Assembly (NCBI GenBank): GCA_021161165.1
Contig: JAGHBF010000091.1
Span: forward strand, 1-17,506
Direction of reading: 5' to 3'
Source of the DNA: Candidatus Aminicenantota bacterium
GTDB taxonomy: Bacteria; Acidobacteriota; Aminicenantia; S016-38
Length of the DNA stretch: 17,506 nt
In this document: piece after piece, positions 1 through 8,158 of the stretch
Layout: each line of letters starts with the position of its first letter
How positions within the stretch are numbered: the stretch's first letter is position 1
Made by a program: the position numbers and the translations under genes
The notes under the pieces: generated by a model
The model's database searches: none
What the model was told of the DNA's origin: nothing
The model's input: only the letters and a program-made list of their open reading frames with translations

Positions 1-1765
1 GAGAATGGTGGAAAGAGATAAAAATCATCCATCAGTAATAATCTGGTCCCTTGGAAACGAAGCAGGAGATGGGGTTAATTTTGAGGCTACCTACAACTGG
101 ATAAAAAAACGTGACCCTTCAAGGCCTATCATGTATGAGAGGGCTCTCCTTGGTCCACATACTGATATATACGACCCCATGTACGCCCCAATAGAACATC
201 TTATAAAATATGCAGAAAAGCCCAGAAAAAGACCCCTTATTATGTGTGAATATTCCCATGCAATGGGCAACAGCAATGGAAATCTGAAGGACTATTGGGA
301 TGTCATTTACAGTTATCCTCTACTTCAGGGAGGATTTATATGGGATTGGGTTGACCAGGGCTTTCTAAAGAGGATAAATGGTAAAGAATGCTGGGCTTAT
401 GGAGGAGATTATGGGCCAGAAGGATTTCCCAGCGATGTTAACTTTTGTATAAATGGTTTAGTTCTACCGGATAGAACACCCCATCCTGCCCTATGGGAGG
501 TAAAAAAGGTATATCAATATGTTAATTTTGAACCCACGGACCTCAAAAAATGGGAAATAAAATTAATAAATAGATACGACTTTACAGACCTCAACAATTT
601 CTATTTGTCCTGGAAAATCCTTAAAGATGGTATCCCTATATTAAAAAGACGAACTGAGCTTCCGTCAGTACCCCCTCATGAGGAAAAAATAATCGAACTT
701 TCTGCACCTGAGTTTTCGCCTGAACCCGGAAGAGAATACTATCTTGACCTCAGTATAAGAACTAAAAAATCCACAGAACTTATACCCAAGGATTTCGAAG
801 TTGCGTGGGAACAGTTCAAACTGCCTTTTAAAATAAAATCTGTCGCTGAAAATCCGAGACAATTTCCTCCATTGAGGGTGTCAACGAAAGGAAATTTTAT
901 AAAAATAATGGGCAAGAATTTTGTTTACACTTTTGATAGAAAGAATTCAATCTTTGTTTCATTGAAGTTCAAAGGAAAAGAGTTTATAAAATCAGGTCCA
1001 GAACCCAATTTCTGGAGAGCCCCAACAGACAATGATTTTGGAAATGGTATGCAGCTCAGATGCAAGGTGTGGAAAAATTCAGGAAAGAACAGGGAAATAA
1101 AAAGAATCTTTATGAAGAAAATAGGACAGGATAAGGTAGCAATAACCGAAAATTCAACTATCCAGGCAGGAAATTCACCTCTCCAGATATCCTATGTAAT
1201 AAAAGGAAACGGTGAAATAAAAGTAACTATGACCCTGTCACCCGCATATCCGAATTTACCAGAAATTCCAAAAATAGGGATGACCTTGCTTCTACCATCT
1301 GAATTTGACCTTGTTAAATGGTATGGAAAAGGTCCACATGAAAGCTACTGGGACAGAAAATGGGGAGCAAGAGTTGGGGTTTATGAAATGAAAGTGGATG
1401 AGCTTTACTTCCCATATATAAGACCACAGGAAAATGGAAACAGAACTGATGTCCGCTGGGTTATTTTAAAATCCAGAGACGGATACGGTCTATTAATTAA
1501 AGGTCAGCCGTTTATAAACTTCAGTGCCTTTCACTTTTTGAACAGCGATTTTGACGAAGGTGTTATAAAACGAAACAGACATGCCTGTGAGCTTCAAAAA
1601 AGACCAATTACAACATTGAATATAGATTACAAACAAATGGGAGTTGGTGGAGACAACAGCTGGGGCGCCCTTCCTCATCCCCAGTATATGCTTTATCCAA
1701 CCCAGGTTTATTCATACTCATTTGTGCTAATTCCAGAAAAGCTGAAAGAACAAACTCGTAATTAA
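1..1765 (+). CDS. lacZ: Beta-galactosidase, LacZ type (GH2), C-terminal part
   Basis: This hydrolyses terminal beta-D-galactosides such as lactose. The gene is cut by the left edge. The first visible ATG (position 5) is an internal methionine inside the conserved stretch ERDKNHPSVIIWSLGNE, so about 430-450 N-terminal residues are missing relative to roughly 1020-residue family members. Counting from that ATG, E19 in GNEAG is the acid/base (E. coli E461) and E82 in MCEYSHAMGNS is the nucleophile (E. coli E537). Y60 in DPMYA and H85 match further active-site positions. The C-terminal half has the small-chain beta-sandwich domain: FWRAPTDND, WYGKGPHESYWDR, RPQENGNRTDVRW and the closing GVGGDNSWG motif. 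It runs to a normal stop and converges on queA with a 41-base gap. No signal sequence can be judged. Family assignment is near certain; the natural substrate is not, because GH2 enzymes of this type also act on other beta-galactosides. Confidence 0.95.
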   Translation, partial: RMVERDKNHPSVIIWSLGNEAGDGVNFEATYNWIKKRDPSRPIMYERALLGPHTDIYDPMYAPIEHLIKYAEKPRKRPLIMCEYSHAMGNSNGNLKDYWDVIYSYPLLQGGFIWDWVDQGFLKRINGKECWAYGGDYGPEGFPSDVNFCINGLVLPDRTPHPALWEVKKVYQYVNFEPTDLKKWEIKLINRYDFTDLNNFYLSWKILKDGIPILKRRTELPSVPPHEEKIIELSAPEFSPEPGREYYLDLSIRTKKSTELIPKDFEVAWEQFKLPFKIKSVAENPRQFPPLRVSTKGNFIKIMGKNFVYTFDRKNSIFVSLKFKGKEFIKSGPEPNFWRAPTDNDFGNGMQLRCKVWKNSGKNREIKRIFMKKIGQDKVAITENSTIQAGNSPLQISYVIKGNGEIKVTMTLSPAYPNLPEIPKIGMTLLLPSEFDLVKWYGKGPHESYWDRKWGARVGVYEMKVDELYFPYIRPQENGNRTDVRWVILKSRDGYGLLIKGQPFINFSAFHFLNSDFDEGVIKRNRHACELQKRPITTLNIDYKQMGVGGDNSWGALPHPQYMLYPTQVYSYSFVLIPEKLKEQTRN

Positions 1766-1799
1766 TAATGAAACAAGAAAGTTAATATGCAAAGGAAAA

Positions 1800-1830
1800 G
1801 GTGATTTTATAAAATCAGCATGCAATCACC
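1800..1830 (-). terminator. Probable intrinsic terminator of queA overlapping its stop codon
   Basis: Read on the minus strand, GGTGATT (1824-1830) pairs with AATCACC (1800-1806), and the hairpin is followed by the T-rich run TTTTCCTTT. The 5' arm encodes part of the last residues of queA and the stop codon lies in the loop. A nested perfect palindrome, TGATTTTATAAAATCA (1802-1817), could compete with this fold. There is no T-run on the plus strand, so it would not terminate lacZ. Confidence 0.5.
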
Positions 1831-2817
1831 ATAAGAATAGAATCTGTATCTCTTCTCTATTGCCTCTTTATAAGCTTTCAAAAGAAATTCTCTGCCAGCA
1901 AAGGCAGAAACTAAAAGCACAAGAGAAGAACGAGGAAGATGGAAATTTGTTAGCATCGCCTTAACTACTTTAAATTCATATCCTGGATAAATAAAAAGGT
2001 CAGTTTTGTGATGACCCGGCGAAAAATCGTGAGAAAATGCAGATTCAAGCGCCCTTACAACCGTGGTTCCGATGGCGATTATCCTTCTACCCTGCTCAAC
2101 AGCTCTTTTGAGCTCCTGTGATGTTTGAGGAGAAATATAATATTCTTCCTCAGGCAATTTGTTTTCCTCTATTTTCTCAGACTGCAATGGCCTGAAAGTT
2201 GCCTCTCCCACATTATGAATTATTTCCACAACAGTGGCCTTTTCTTTAACTTTCTTTAAGATTTCTTCAGAAAAATGCAGCCCTGCAGTTGGAGCTGCTA
2301 CAGAACGTCCTTCCTTCGCAAAAATAGTCTGATACCTTTCTTCGTCCTCAGGTGAAGGTTCTCTTCTTATGTAAGGTGGAAGGGGAACTCTTCCTATTTT
2401 GTCCAACTCTTTTTCTATTTCGAAATGAAATCTTACCTTCCTCTTCCCCATTTCACTTTCATCTTCAATTGTGGCTTCCTCGCCCGGGGCAAAAATGATC
2501 CTTGTTCCTTTCCTTAATCTTCTGCCCGGTTTTCCCAGGACTTCCCATAGATTTTCCTCTATTCTTTTAAGAAGCAGAATCTCCACTTTTCCCCCGGTCG
2601 GTCTTCTCCCTATAAGTCTTGCTTTTATAACCCTAGTTACATTTATAACTATTATATCGTCCCTTTCGATGAACTCTGGAAATTTCCTGAAATCACTATG
2701 CTCTATTCTTTGCTCGTTACGATAAAGTATCATCATCCTGGATTCTCCTCTTTTAGGAGGAGGCTGCTGGGCTATCAATTCCTCAGGCAAAAGAAAATCA
2801 AAATCAGAAAGTTTCAT
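1807..2817 (-). CDS. queA: S-adenosylmethionine:tRNA ribosyltransferase-isomerase QueA
   Basis: QueA transfers the ribosyl moiety of S-adenosylmethionine to 7-aminomethyl-7-deazaguanine at the wobble position of GUN-anticodon tRNAs, giving epoxyqueuosine in the cytosol. The 336 residues match the usual family length (about 340-355). Diagnostic stretches are the N-terminus MKLSDFDFLLPEELIAQ-PP, the VTRVIKARL block (60-68), the signature SVAAPTAGLHF (172-182), the HNVGEATFRPL block, the NFHLPRSSL block and the C-terminal YRFYSYGDCMLIL. The start is the only sensible one because the conserved N-terminus begins there. It has no Shine-Dalgarno sequence, but a -10 element lies six bases upstream, implying a leaderless message. 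It is monocistronic as far as can be seen, divergent from gyrB. Other queuosine genes (tgt, queC-queG) are not in the window. Confidence 0.97.
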   Translation of the reverse strand: MKLSDFDFLLPEELIAQQPPPKRGESRMMILYRNEQRIEHSDFRKFPEFIERDDIIVINVTRVIKARLIGRRPTGGKVEILLLKRIEENLWEVLGKPGRRLRKGTRIIFAPGEEATIEDESEMGKRKVRFHFEIEKELDKIGRVPLPPYIRREPSPEDEERYQTIFAKEGRSVAAPTAGLHFSEEILKKVKEKATVVEIIHNVGEATFRPLQSEKIEENKLPEEEYYISPQTSQELKRAVEQGRRIIAIGTTVVRALESAFSHDFSPGHHKTDLFIYPGYEFKVVKAMLTNFHLPRSSLVLLVSAFAGREFLLKAYKEAIEKRYRFYSYGDCMLIL

Positions 2818-2823
2818 AGAAAA

Positions 2824-2854
2824 ATTTTACACCCTTAAAAAAATCCTGATTCAA
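2824..2854 (-). promoter_or_regulatory. Predicted queA promoter (leaderless start)
   Basis: On the minus strand a -35-like TTGAAT (2849-2854) is separated by 19 bases from a -10 TAAAAT (2824-2829). Six bases follow before the ATG, placing the predicted +1 exactly on the A of the queA start codon (2817). The 19-base spacer is longer than ideal. Confidence 0.55.
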
Positions 2855-2864
2855 TTTTTTGAAT
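2849..2864. repeat. 16-bp inverted repeat in the queA-gyrB intergenic region
   Basis: ATTCAA-TTTT-TTGAAT is a perfect dyad with 6-base arms. One arm is the -35-like hexamer of the queA promoter. It could be a binding site for a dimeric regulator or simply an AT-rich coincidence. Nothing else in the 144-base queA-gyrB gap looks coding. A further weak hairpin (CCCCT 2878-2882 / AGGGG 2891-2895) lies upstream of the gyrB promoter. Confidence 0.3.
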
Positions 2865-2925
2865 TTTTCACTCAATTCCCCTCGCTGATAAGGGGGTTAA
2901 ATAGGGCGTACAACCGCATTTTTTC

Positions 2926-2954
2926 TTGCATTAGAGGGAATTTAAAGGTATAAT
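2926..2954 (+). promoter_or_regulatory. Strong predicted gyrB promoter (leaderless start)
   Basis: TTGCAT (2926-2931), a 17-base spacer and a perfect TATAAT (2949-2954) form a near-consensus housekeeping promoter. The gyrB ATG (2962) begins eight bases after the -10, so the predicted +1 (2961) is one base before the start codon and there is no room for a ribosome binding site. The frame has a TAG at 2932-2934 and no other usable start codon after it, so the start cannot be moved upstream. Confidence 0.8.
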
Positions 2955-2961
2955 CAAATGG

Positions 2962-5295
2962 ATGGATAAAGAGTACACGGAAAAGTCGATAAAAGTTTTA
3001 AAGGGACTGGAGGGGGTAAGAAAGCGTCCGGCAATGTATATTGGCTCTACCTCCTCCGAGGGGCTCCATCACCTGATATGGGAGCTGGTTGATAACTCAA
3101 TAGACGAAGCACTGGCAGGTTATTGCACCCACATCAGGGTCGTTCTCCATGTAGATGGTTCGGTAACAGTGGAAGATAATGGTAGGGGAATACCGGTAGG
3201 AATTCATCCTGAGGAAGGAAGACCGGCTGCAGAGGTTGTTCTTACCACACTACATTCGGGGGGAAAATTTGATAGAAAAAGCTACACTATTTCTGGAGGA
3301 CTTCATGGAGTTGGAGTCTCTGTGGTAAATGCTTTAAGCAAAAAGCTTATTCTGGAAATAAGAAGGGATGGATACCTGTGGTATCAGGAATATTCCAGAG
3401 GTTTACCCCTTACAGAACTGAAGAAAAAGGGCAGAACCACCAAAAGGGGCACCAGAATTACATTCTGGCCCGATGATGAGATTTTCGACACAGTAGAATT
3501 CAGCCCTGATGTAATATCAAGGAGACTCAGAGAACTTGCTTATCTCAACAGCGGTTTATCCATAGAGTTCATAGATGAGAAGAACGACAAAAGAAAAGAA
3601 TTCAAATATGAAGGTGGAATAAAAGAATTTGTAAAACAATTAAACAAAAACAAAAAAGGCCTTCATGATGTTATTTTTATAAAAGGGGAAAGGGAAGGAG
3701 TTAGAGTTGAGGTAGCCCTTCAATACACTGACTCCTATGGTGAAAATATCCTCTCCTTCGCCAATAATATTCATACCATAGAGGGTGGGACCCATCTTAC
3801 AGGATTTAAATCAGCCCTCACCAGAGCCATAAATAACATAATCAAAAACTCGAAGGTTCAAATAACAGGTGACGATGTAAGAGAAGGACTCACAGCAGTA
3901 ATTTCAGTTATGGTCCCCGAACCCCAGTTTGAAGGCCAAACAAAATCAAAGCTGGGGAATAACGAAGTAAAGGGAATTGTTGACTCCATCGTTTATGAAG
4001 CCCTTAGCCTTCATCTTGAAGAGAATCCCCCAACGGCAAAGAAAATATCAGACAAAGTAATTACCTCAGCAAAAGCCAGGGAAGCCGCTAAAAAAGCCAG
4101 GGATATGGTAAAAAGAAAGGGAATTCTGGAATCCACTACCCTTCCAGGGAAACTCGCTGATTGCCAGGAAAGAAATCCAGAGTTCAGTGAAATTTTCATA
4201 GTAGAAGGCGATTCAGCAGGTGGTTCAGCAAAACAGGGTAGAGACCGTAAATTTCAGGCTATCCTTCCTATAAAGGGAAAAATTCTCAATGTAGAAAAAT
4301 CTTCTATGCATAAAATCTTCTCATCTCAGGAGATAAAAGCAATTATCACAGCCCTTGGAACAGGTATAGAGGAAAGTTTTGATATATCAAAACTCAGATA
4401 TCATAAGATTATAATAATGACCGACGCCGATGTTGATGGAGCTCATATAAGAACCCTTCTTTTAACATTTTTCTTCAGATACATGAAGACCATCATAGAA
4501 CATGGATATCTTTATATTGCCCAGCCACCTCTTTACAGAATAAAAGAAGGAAAAAAATCCTTTTACCTCAAGGACGACAGAGAGTTCAACAAATTCATAA
4601 TAAAAAGAGTCAGGGACAAATTCACTATAAAAAGTATGGGAAAGGAGTATATGGGTAAAGACCTGGAGCGAATATTGAAGGCTTTAATAACTAAAAAGGA
4701 AGTTCTACATTATCTTGAAAGAAAGGGTTACAAAAGAGAAATTTTAGACCTTATCATAGAAGCTGGAATTAGAGAACCCACTGACCTGGACGAGGAAAAT
4801 GTAAAGAAACTTGCATCCCTTTTCAAAGAAAAAGGCTATTCTGTTACTCATGGTTACGATGATGAAAATCAGACCCCTTTTCTGACAGTAAGATATGAAA
4901 AAGATGGGTATGATATTGTTTTGAAGATAGACTGGGAATTTATTTCATCTCCTGATTTCATGAGCTATGCCCAGGAACTGGATGGTTTCAAGCCCCCATT
5001 TGAGATAGAAGGCTGGCCAGAAACAACTAATGATGAGCTTGAGCTCCTTGAAAAAATCCTTAATAAGGCAAAAAGAGGCCTCAATATTCAAAGATTTAAA
5101 GGTCTTGGAGAAATGAATCCACAGCAACTATGGGAAACAACCATGGACCCAGAAAGGAGAAGGTTGCTGAAAGTCACAATTGAAGATGGAATAGAAGCAG
5201 ACGAAATCTTTTCCATACTCATGGGTGAATCTGTTGAAAAAAGAAGGGAATTTATCGTAGAAAACGCTATAAAAGTAAGAAATCTTGACCTTTAA
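2962..5295 (+). CDS. gyrB: DNA gyrase subunit B
   Basis: This is the ATPase/TOPRIM subunit of DNA gyrase, which introduces negative supercoils together with GyrA. The GHKL ATPase domain (about 1-220) shows ELVDNSIDEA (41-50), EDNGRGIP (71-78) and SGGLHGVGVSVVNALS (111-126). The transducer domain contains the QTKSKLGN lysines (K328, K330). The TOPRIM domain has EGDSAGGSAKQGRDR with catalytic E415 and the metal-binding DADVD (D488, D490, D492). Residues about 540-700 are the insert found in Gram-negative-type GyrB, explaining the 777-residue length. The tail QRFKGLGEMNPQQLWETTMDPERR and the final NLDL are typical. The start at 2962 sits directly under the promoter with no Shine-Dalgarno sequence. 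gyrA follows after nine bases. ParE is an alternative in principle, but the paired GyrA-box protein downstream argues for gyrase. Confidence 0.98.
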   Translation: MDKEYTEKSIKVLKGLEGVRKRPAMYIGSTSSEGLHHLIWELVDNSIDEALAGYCTHIRVVLHVDGSVTVEDNGRGIPVGIHPEEGRPAAEVVLTTLHSGGKFDRKSYTISGGLHGVGVSVVNALSKKLILEIRRDGYLWYQEYSRGLPLTELKKKGRTTKRGTRITFWPDDEIFDTVEFSPDVISRRLRELAYLNSGLSIEFIDEKNDKRKEFKYEGGIKEFVKQLNKNKKGLHDVIFIKGEREGVRVEVALQYTDSYGENILSFANNIHTIEGGTHLTGFKSALTRAINNIIKNSKVQITGDDVREGLTAVISVMVPEPQFEGQTKSKLGNNEVKGIVDSIVYEALSLHLEENPPTAKKISDKVITSAKAREAAKKARDMVKRKGILESTTLPGKLADCQERNPEFSEIFIVEGDSAGGSAKQGRDRKFQAILPIKGKILNVEKSSMHKIFSSQEIKAIITALGTGIEESFDISKLRYHKIIIMTDADVDGAHIRTLLLTFFFRYMKTIIEHGYLYIAQPPLYRIKEGKKSFYLKDDREFNKFIIKRVRDKFTIKSMGKEYMGKDLERILKALITKKEVLHYLERKGYKREILDLIIEAGIREPTDLDEENVKKLASLFKEKGYSVTHGYDDENQTPFLTVRYEKDGYDIVLKIDWEFISSPDFMSYAQELDGFKPPFEIEGWPETTNDELELLEKILNKAKRGLNIQRFKGLGEMNPQQLWETTMDPERRRLLKVTIEDGIEADEIFSILMGESVEKRREFIVENAIKVRNLDL

Positions 5296-5304
5296 AGGAG
5301 AGCT

Positions 5305-7740
5305 ATGGAAGAAATAATGCCCATCGAAATCGAAGATGAGATGAAACATAGCTACCTTGATTACGCTATGAGCGTAATCATAGGTAGGGCGATACCTGAC
5401 GTAAGAGACGGATTAAAACCGGTCCACAGAAGAATTCTTTATGCAATGTGGGAGGCTGGAAACCGGCATTCCTCTCCATACAAAAAATCTGCAAGAATAG
5501 TTGGAGAGGTTATTGGAAAATTCCACCCCCACGGAGATGCTGCTGTTTATGATGCACTTGTCAGAATGGCTCAGGACTTTGCTATGCGTTACCCGCTGGT
5601 GGACGGACAGGGCAATTTCGGGTCCATAGATGGAGACGCCCCCGCTGCAATGCGTTATACAGAAGTAAGAATGAGCCGCATTGCAGAGGAAATGCTTGCA
5701 GACATAGACAAAGAAACCGTTGATTTTGTGCCCAACTATGATACAACAGTACTGGAACCCGTGGTTCTCCCCACGAAAATACCAAATCTTTTTATAAATG
5801 GTAGCTCAGGAATCGCGGTGGGAATGGCTACAAGAATTCCTCCTCACAACCTGTCCGAAGTAATAGATGGTATAATCCACCTTATAGATAACCCTCAGGC
5901 AAGTATTCATGAACTTATGGAATTTATAAAAGGTCCTGATTTTCCAACTTACGGTATAATAGCAGGGCTTGATGGTATAAAATCGGCGTATGAAACTGGC
6001 AAAGGCTCTATAATAGTAAGGGGGAGAGCACACATTGAGGAAGAACGTGGAAAACCCAGAATAGTGATTACTGAGCTTCCCTATGAAGTTAATAAGGCAA
6101 AACTGCTTACGAAAATTGCTCAGCTTGTTCAGGAAAAGAGGATAGAGGGAATTACAGACATAAGAGACGAATCGGACAGAAAAGGAATAAGGGTGGTTAT
6201 AGAATTAAAAAGGGATGAAAACCCAGAAAGGATCCTGAATCTTCTGTATAAACACACTCAGCTCCAGATAAGCTATGGTGTGATTCTTCTCGCCATAGTA
6301 AATCTCAAACCCAGGATTATGAACCTCAAAGAAATTCTCAATCATTTTATATCCCACAGAAGAGCTGTAGTTATAAGAAGAAGCAGATACGAGCTTAGAA
6401 AAGCAGAAGAAAGACTTCACATTCTGGAAGGACTTCTGATAGCCATATCAAACATTGACGAAGTAGTGGCAATAATCAAACGTTCAAAAAACGTTGATAT
6501 AGCAAGAGCTGCTCTTATGAAAAGGTTTAAATTAACCCGCATTCAGGCACAGGCAATTCTTGAGATGCAGCTGCAAAAACTCACCGGACTGGAAAGGGAT
6601 AAACTTGAAGAAGAACAGAGGCAATTAATAGAAAAGGTAAAAGAACTGAGGGAAATTCTGGCATCGAGAAAAGCCCTTGATAGAGTGATAAAAACAGAAC
6701 TAAAAGAGATAAAGAAAAAATACGGAGACGAAAGGAGAACCGAAATTTTACCTTATGTTGAAGAAGTTGCAGATGAAGAATTAATACCAAAAAGAGACTA
6801 TATCGTCATTTTAACCAGCAAAGGATACCTTAAGAAAAAACCCATTTCATATCTCAGGGTTCAGAAAAGAGGGGGAAAGGGAAGAAACGAAACAATAAGG
6901 AAAGAAGATGTTCTCGAAAAGGTAATTGTTGCGAATTCTCATTCACTGCTTCTTTTCTTTACAGACAAAGGAAAAGTTTATGGAATAAAGACTTATGAAA
7001 TCCCTGACACAGGGGAAAGGGGCAGCGGAAAACATATTTCTCATCTCCTCTCCCTTGATAAGGACGAGAAGGTCAAAGAAATGCTCTCTTTAAAAGATGT
7101 AAAGGGCGACAATCTCATTCTAATTACAAAAAATGGAATGGCAAAACGTTCGGAACTCTCCGAATATGTAAATGTCAAAAGAAACGGGAAAATAGCCATA
7201 AATCTCAGGGAAGGAGATGAGGTCGTTGCTGTTTTTACAGATAGTGGAGAAAACGTCTTTGTTGCAACCAGAAAAGGAATGTCAATAACTTTTCCTGCCA
7301 ATGACCTCAGGATAATGGGAAGAACTGCTACCGGTGTAAAAGCTATTAAACTGAAACCAGGGGACGAAGTCGTGAGCGCTGACACAATTCGGGCAGAACA
7401 TAAAAACATTCTTGTTGTAACCTCTTTGGGCTATGGCAAAAAAACACCCATTGGGCAGTATAAAGTTCAGTCAAGAGGAGGCATAGGTATAAAAAATGTA
7501 AAATTATCATCAAGGACAGGAGAAGTTGTATCATCCTTCCCAATTGATTCCGACCTGATAGTGCTGATAACGAGAAATGGAAAAATAATTAAAATCAAAA
7601 GTAGGGAACTTAGAGAGATGGGAAGAGCTACCCAGGGAGTAAGGCTGGTAAAACTTGATGAAGGAGATGAGGTAGTTGACGCAGAAAAATTAAGGAGAGA
7701 AAAGGATGAAGCAACCCAGGAATCCTTACCCTACAGTTGA
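5305..7740 (+). CDS. gyrA: DNA gyrase subunit A
   Basis: GyrA is the DNA breakage-reunion subunit of gyrase and forms the A2B2 complex with the GyrB encoded just upstream. At 811 residues it has the usual winged-helix/tower N-terminal part beginning with SYLDYAMSVIIGRA. The active-site tyrosine is Y118 in AAMRYTEVRMS. The C-terminal beta-pinwheel carries the GyrA box QKRGGKG (520-526), which distinguishes gyrase from topoisomerase IV; degenerate copies such as QSRGGIG follow. At the quinolone-determining site HPHGDAAVYD, the position of E. coli Ser83 is Ala (A79), while Asp87 is kept (D83). A good ribosome site (AAAGGAG) precedes the ATG. The 3' end overlaps the Nudix gene by 35 bases in another frame. 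A strong hairpin lies within codons 16-28. Confidence 0.98.
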   Translation: MEEIMPIEIEDEMKHSYLDYAMSVIIGRAIPDVRDGLKPVHRRILYAMWEAGNRHSSPYKKSARIVGEVIGKFHPHGDAAVYDALVRMAQDFAMRYPLVDGQGNFGSIDGDAPAAMRYTEVRMSRIAEEMLADIDKETVDFVPNYDTTVLEPVVLPTKIPNLFINGSSGIAVGMATRIPPHNLSEVIDGIIHLIDNPQASIHELMEFIKGPDFPTYGIIAGLDGIKSAYETGKGSIIVRGRAHIEEERGKPRIVITELPYEVNKAKLLTKIAQLVQEKRIEGITDIRDESDRKGIRVVIELKRDENPERILNLLYKHTQLQISYGVILLAIVNLKPRIMNLKEILNHFISHRRAVVIRRSRYELRKAEERLHILEGLLIAISNIDEVVAIIKRSKNVDIARAALMKRFKLTRIQAQAILEMQLQKLTGLERDKLEEEQRQLIEKVKELREILASRKALDRVIKTELKEIKKKYGDERRTEILPYVEEVADEELIPKRDYIVILTSKGYLKKKPISYLRVQKRGGKGRNETIRKEDVLEKVIVANSHSLLLFFTDKGKVYGIKTYEIPDTGERGSGKHISHLLSLDKDEKVKEMLSLKDVKGDNLILITKNGMAKRSELSEYVNVKRNGKIAINLREGDEVVAVFTDSGENVFVATRKGMSITFPANDLRIMGRTATGVKAIKLKPGDEVVSADTIRAEHKNILVVTSLGYGKKTPIGQYKVQSRGGIGIKNVKLSSRTGEVVSSFPIDSDLIVLITRNGKIIKIKSRELREMGRATQGVRLVKLDEGDEVVDAEKLRREKDEATQESLPYS
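5352..5387 (+). other. Strong hairpin inside the start of gyrA
   Basis: TGATTACGCT (5358-5367) and AGCGTAATCA (5371-5380) form a perfect 10-bp stem around a 3-base loop (ATG). It is flanked by a further 5-bp pairing, CTACC (5352-5356) with GGTAG (5383-5387). It encodes the nearly invariant DYAMSVI block, so the palindrome depends on synonymous codon choice. Confidence 0.6.
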
Positions 7741-8158
7741 CATAATAATAGAAGTTGGGGACAAAATCGTTCTGGTTGAAAGGAAAAATCCTCCACACGG
7801 CTGGGCTCTCCCAGGGGGCTTCGTGGACTATGGAGAAAGTTTTGAAGAGGCAGCAAAAAGGGAAGCAAAGGAAGAGACAGGATTGGAAATTAAAATTCTG
7901 TGCCAGATGCACCTTTACTCTCACCCGAAAAGAGACCCAAGATTTCATACTGCATCTCTCGTTTTTATAGCGAGGGCGAAAGGAGAGCCTGAAGGAGGAG
8001 ACGATGCCAGAGCTGCGAAACTCTTTGCTCTGAATGAGTTACCACCCCTTGTATTTGACCACGGAAGAATAATTAATGATTACGTAAACTTTAAAAACTG
8101 GTTGAGGCACAAAGGTATTACCTGCGAAGAACTTGAGGCTAACTTCTCAGCTCCGTAA
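7706..8158 (+). CDS. Nudix hydrolase, probable ADP-ribose pyrophosphatase type
   Basis: This 150-residue cytosolic hydrolase would cleave nucleoside-diphosphate-linked substrates to remove toxic or surplus metabolites. The Nudix box is complete: G38, five residues, E44, seven residues, then REAKEETG (52-59), providing the Mg2+-binding glutamates. The PGGFVDYGES lead-in, the HPKRDPRFHT stretch and the DDARAA-F...LPPLVFDH tail resemble short archaeal and bacterial ADP-ribose pyrophosphatases rather than the 8-oxo-dGTPase MutT, so substrate identity is inferred. The start overlaps the end of gyrA by 35 bases, but the conserved N-terminal PYPTVDIIIEV requires it, and AAGGAGAG lies just upstream. 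It is therefore the third gene of the gyrase operon. A transcription terminator follows. Confidence 0.92.
   Translation: MKQPRNPYPTVDIIIEVGDKIVLVERKNPPHGWALPGGFVDYGESFEEAAKREAKEETGLEIKILCQMHLYSHPKRDPRFHTASLVFIARAKGEPEGGDDARAAKLFALNELPPLVFDHGRIINDYVNFKNWLRHKGITCEELEANFSAP

Noticed and set aside
2878..2895. CCCCT/AGGGG hairpin upstream of the gyrB promoter, considered as a terminator or riboswitch part
   Set aside because: Only five pairs, no T-run, and it lies outside any transcript predicted from the gyrB or queA promoters.
7041..7409. Long open frame antisense to gyrA
   Set aside because: It lies entirely within gyrA opposite a well-conserved domain, has no family resemblance, and its composition mirrors the sense codons.
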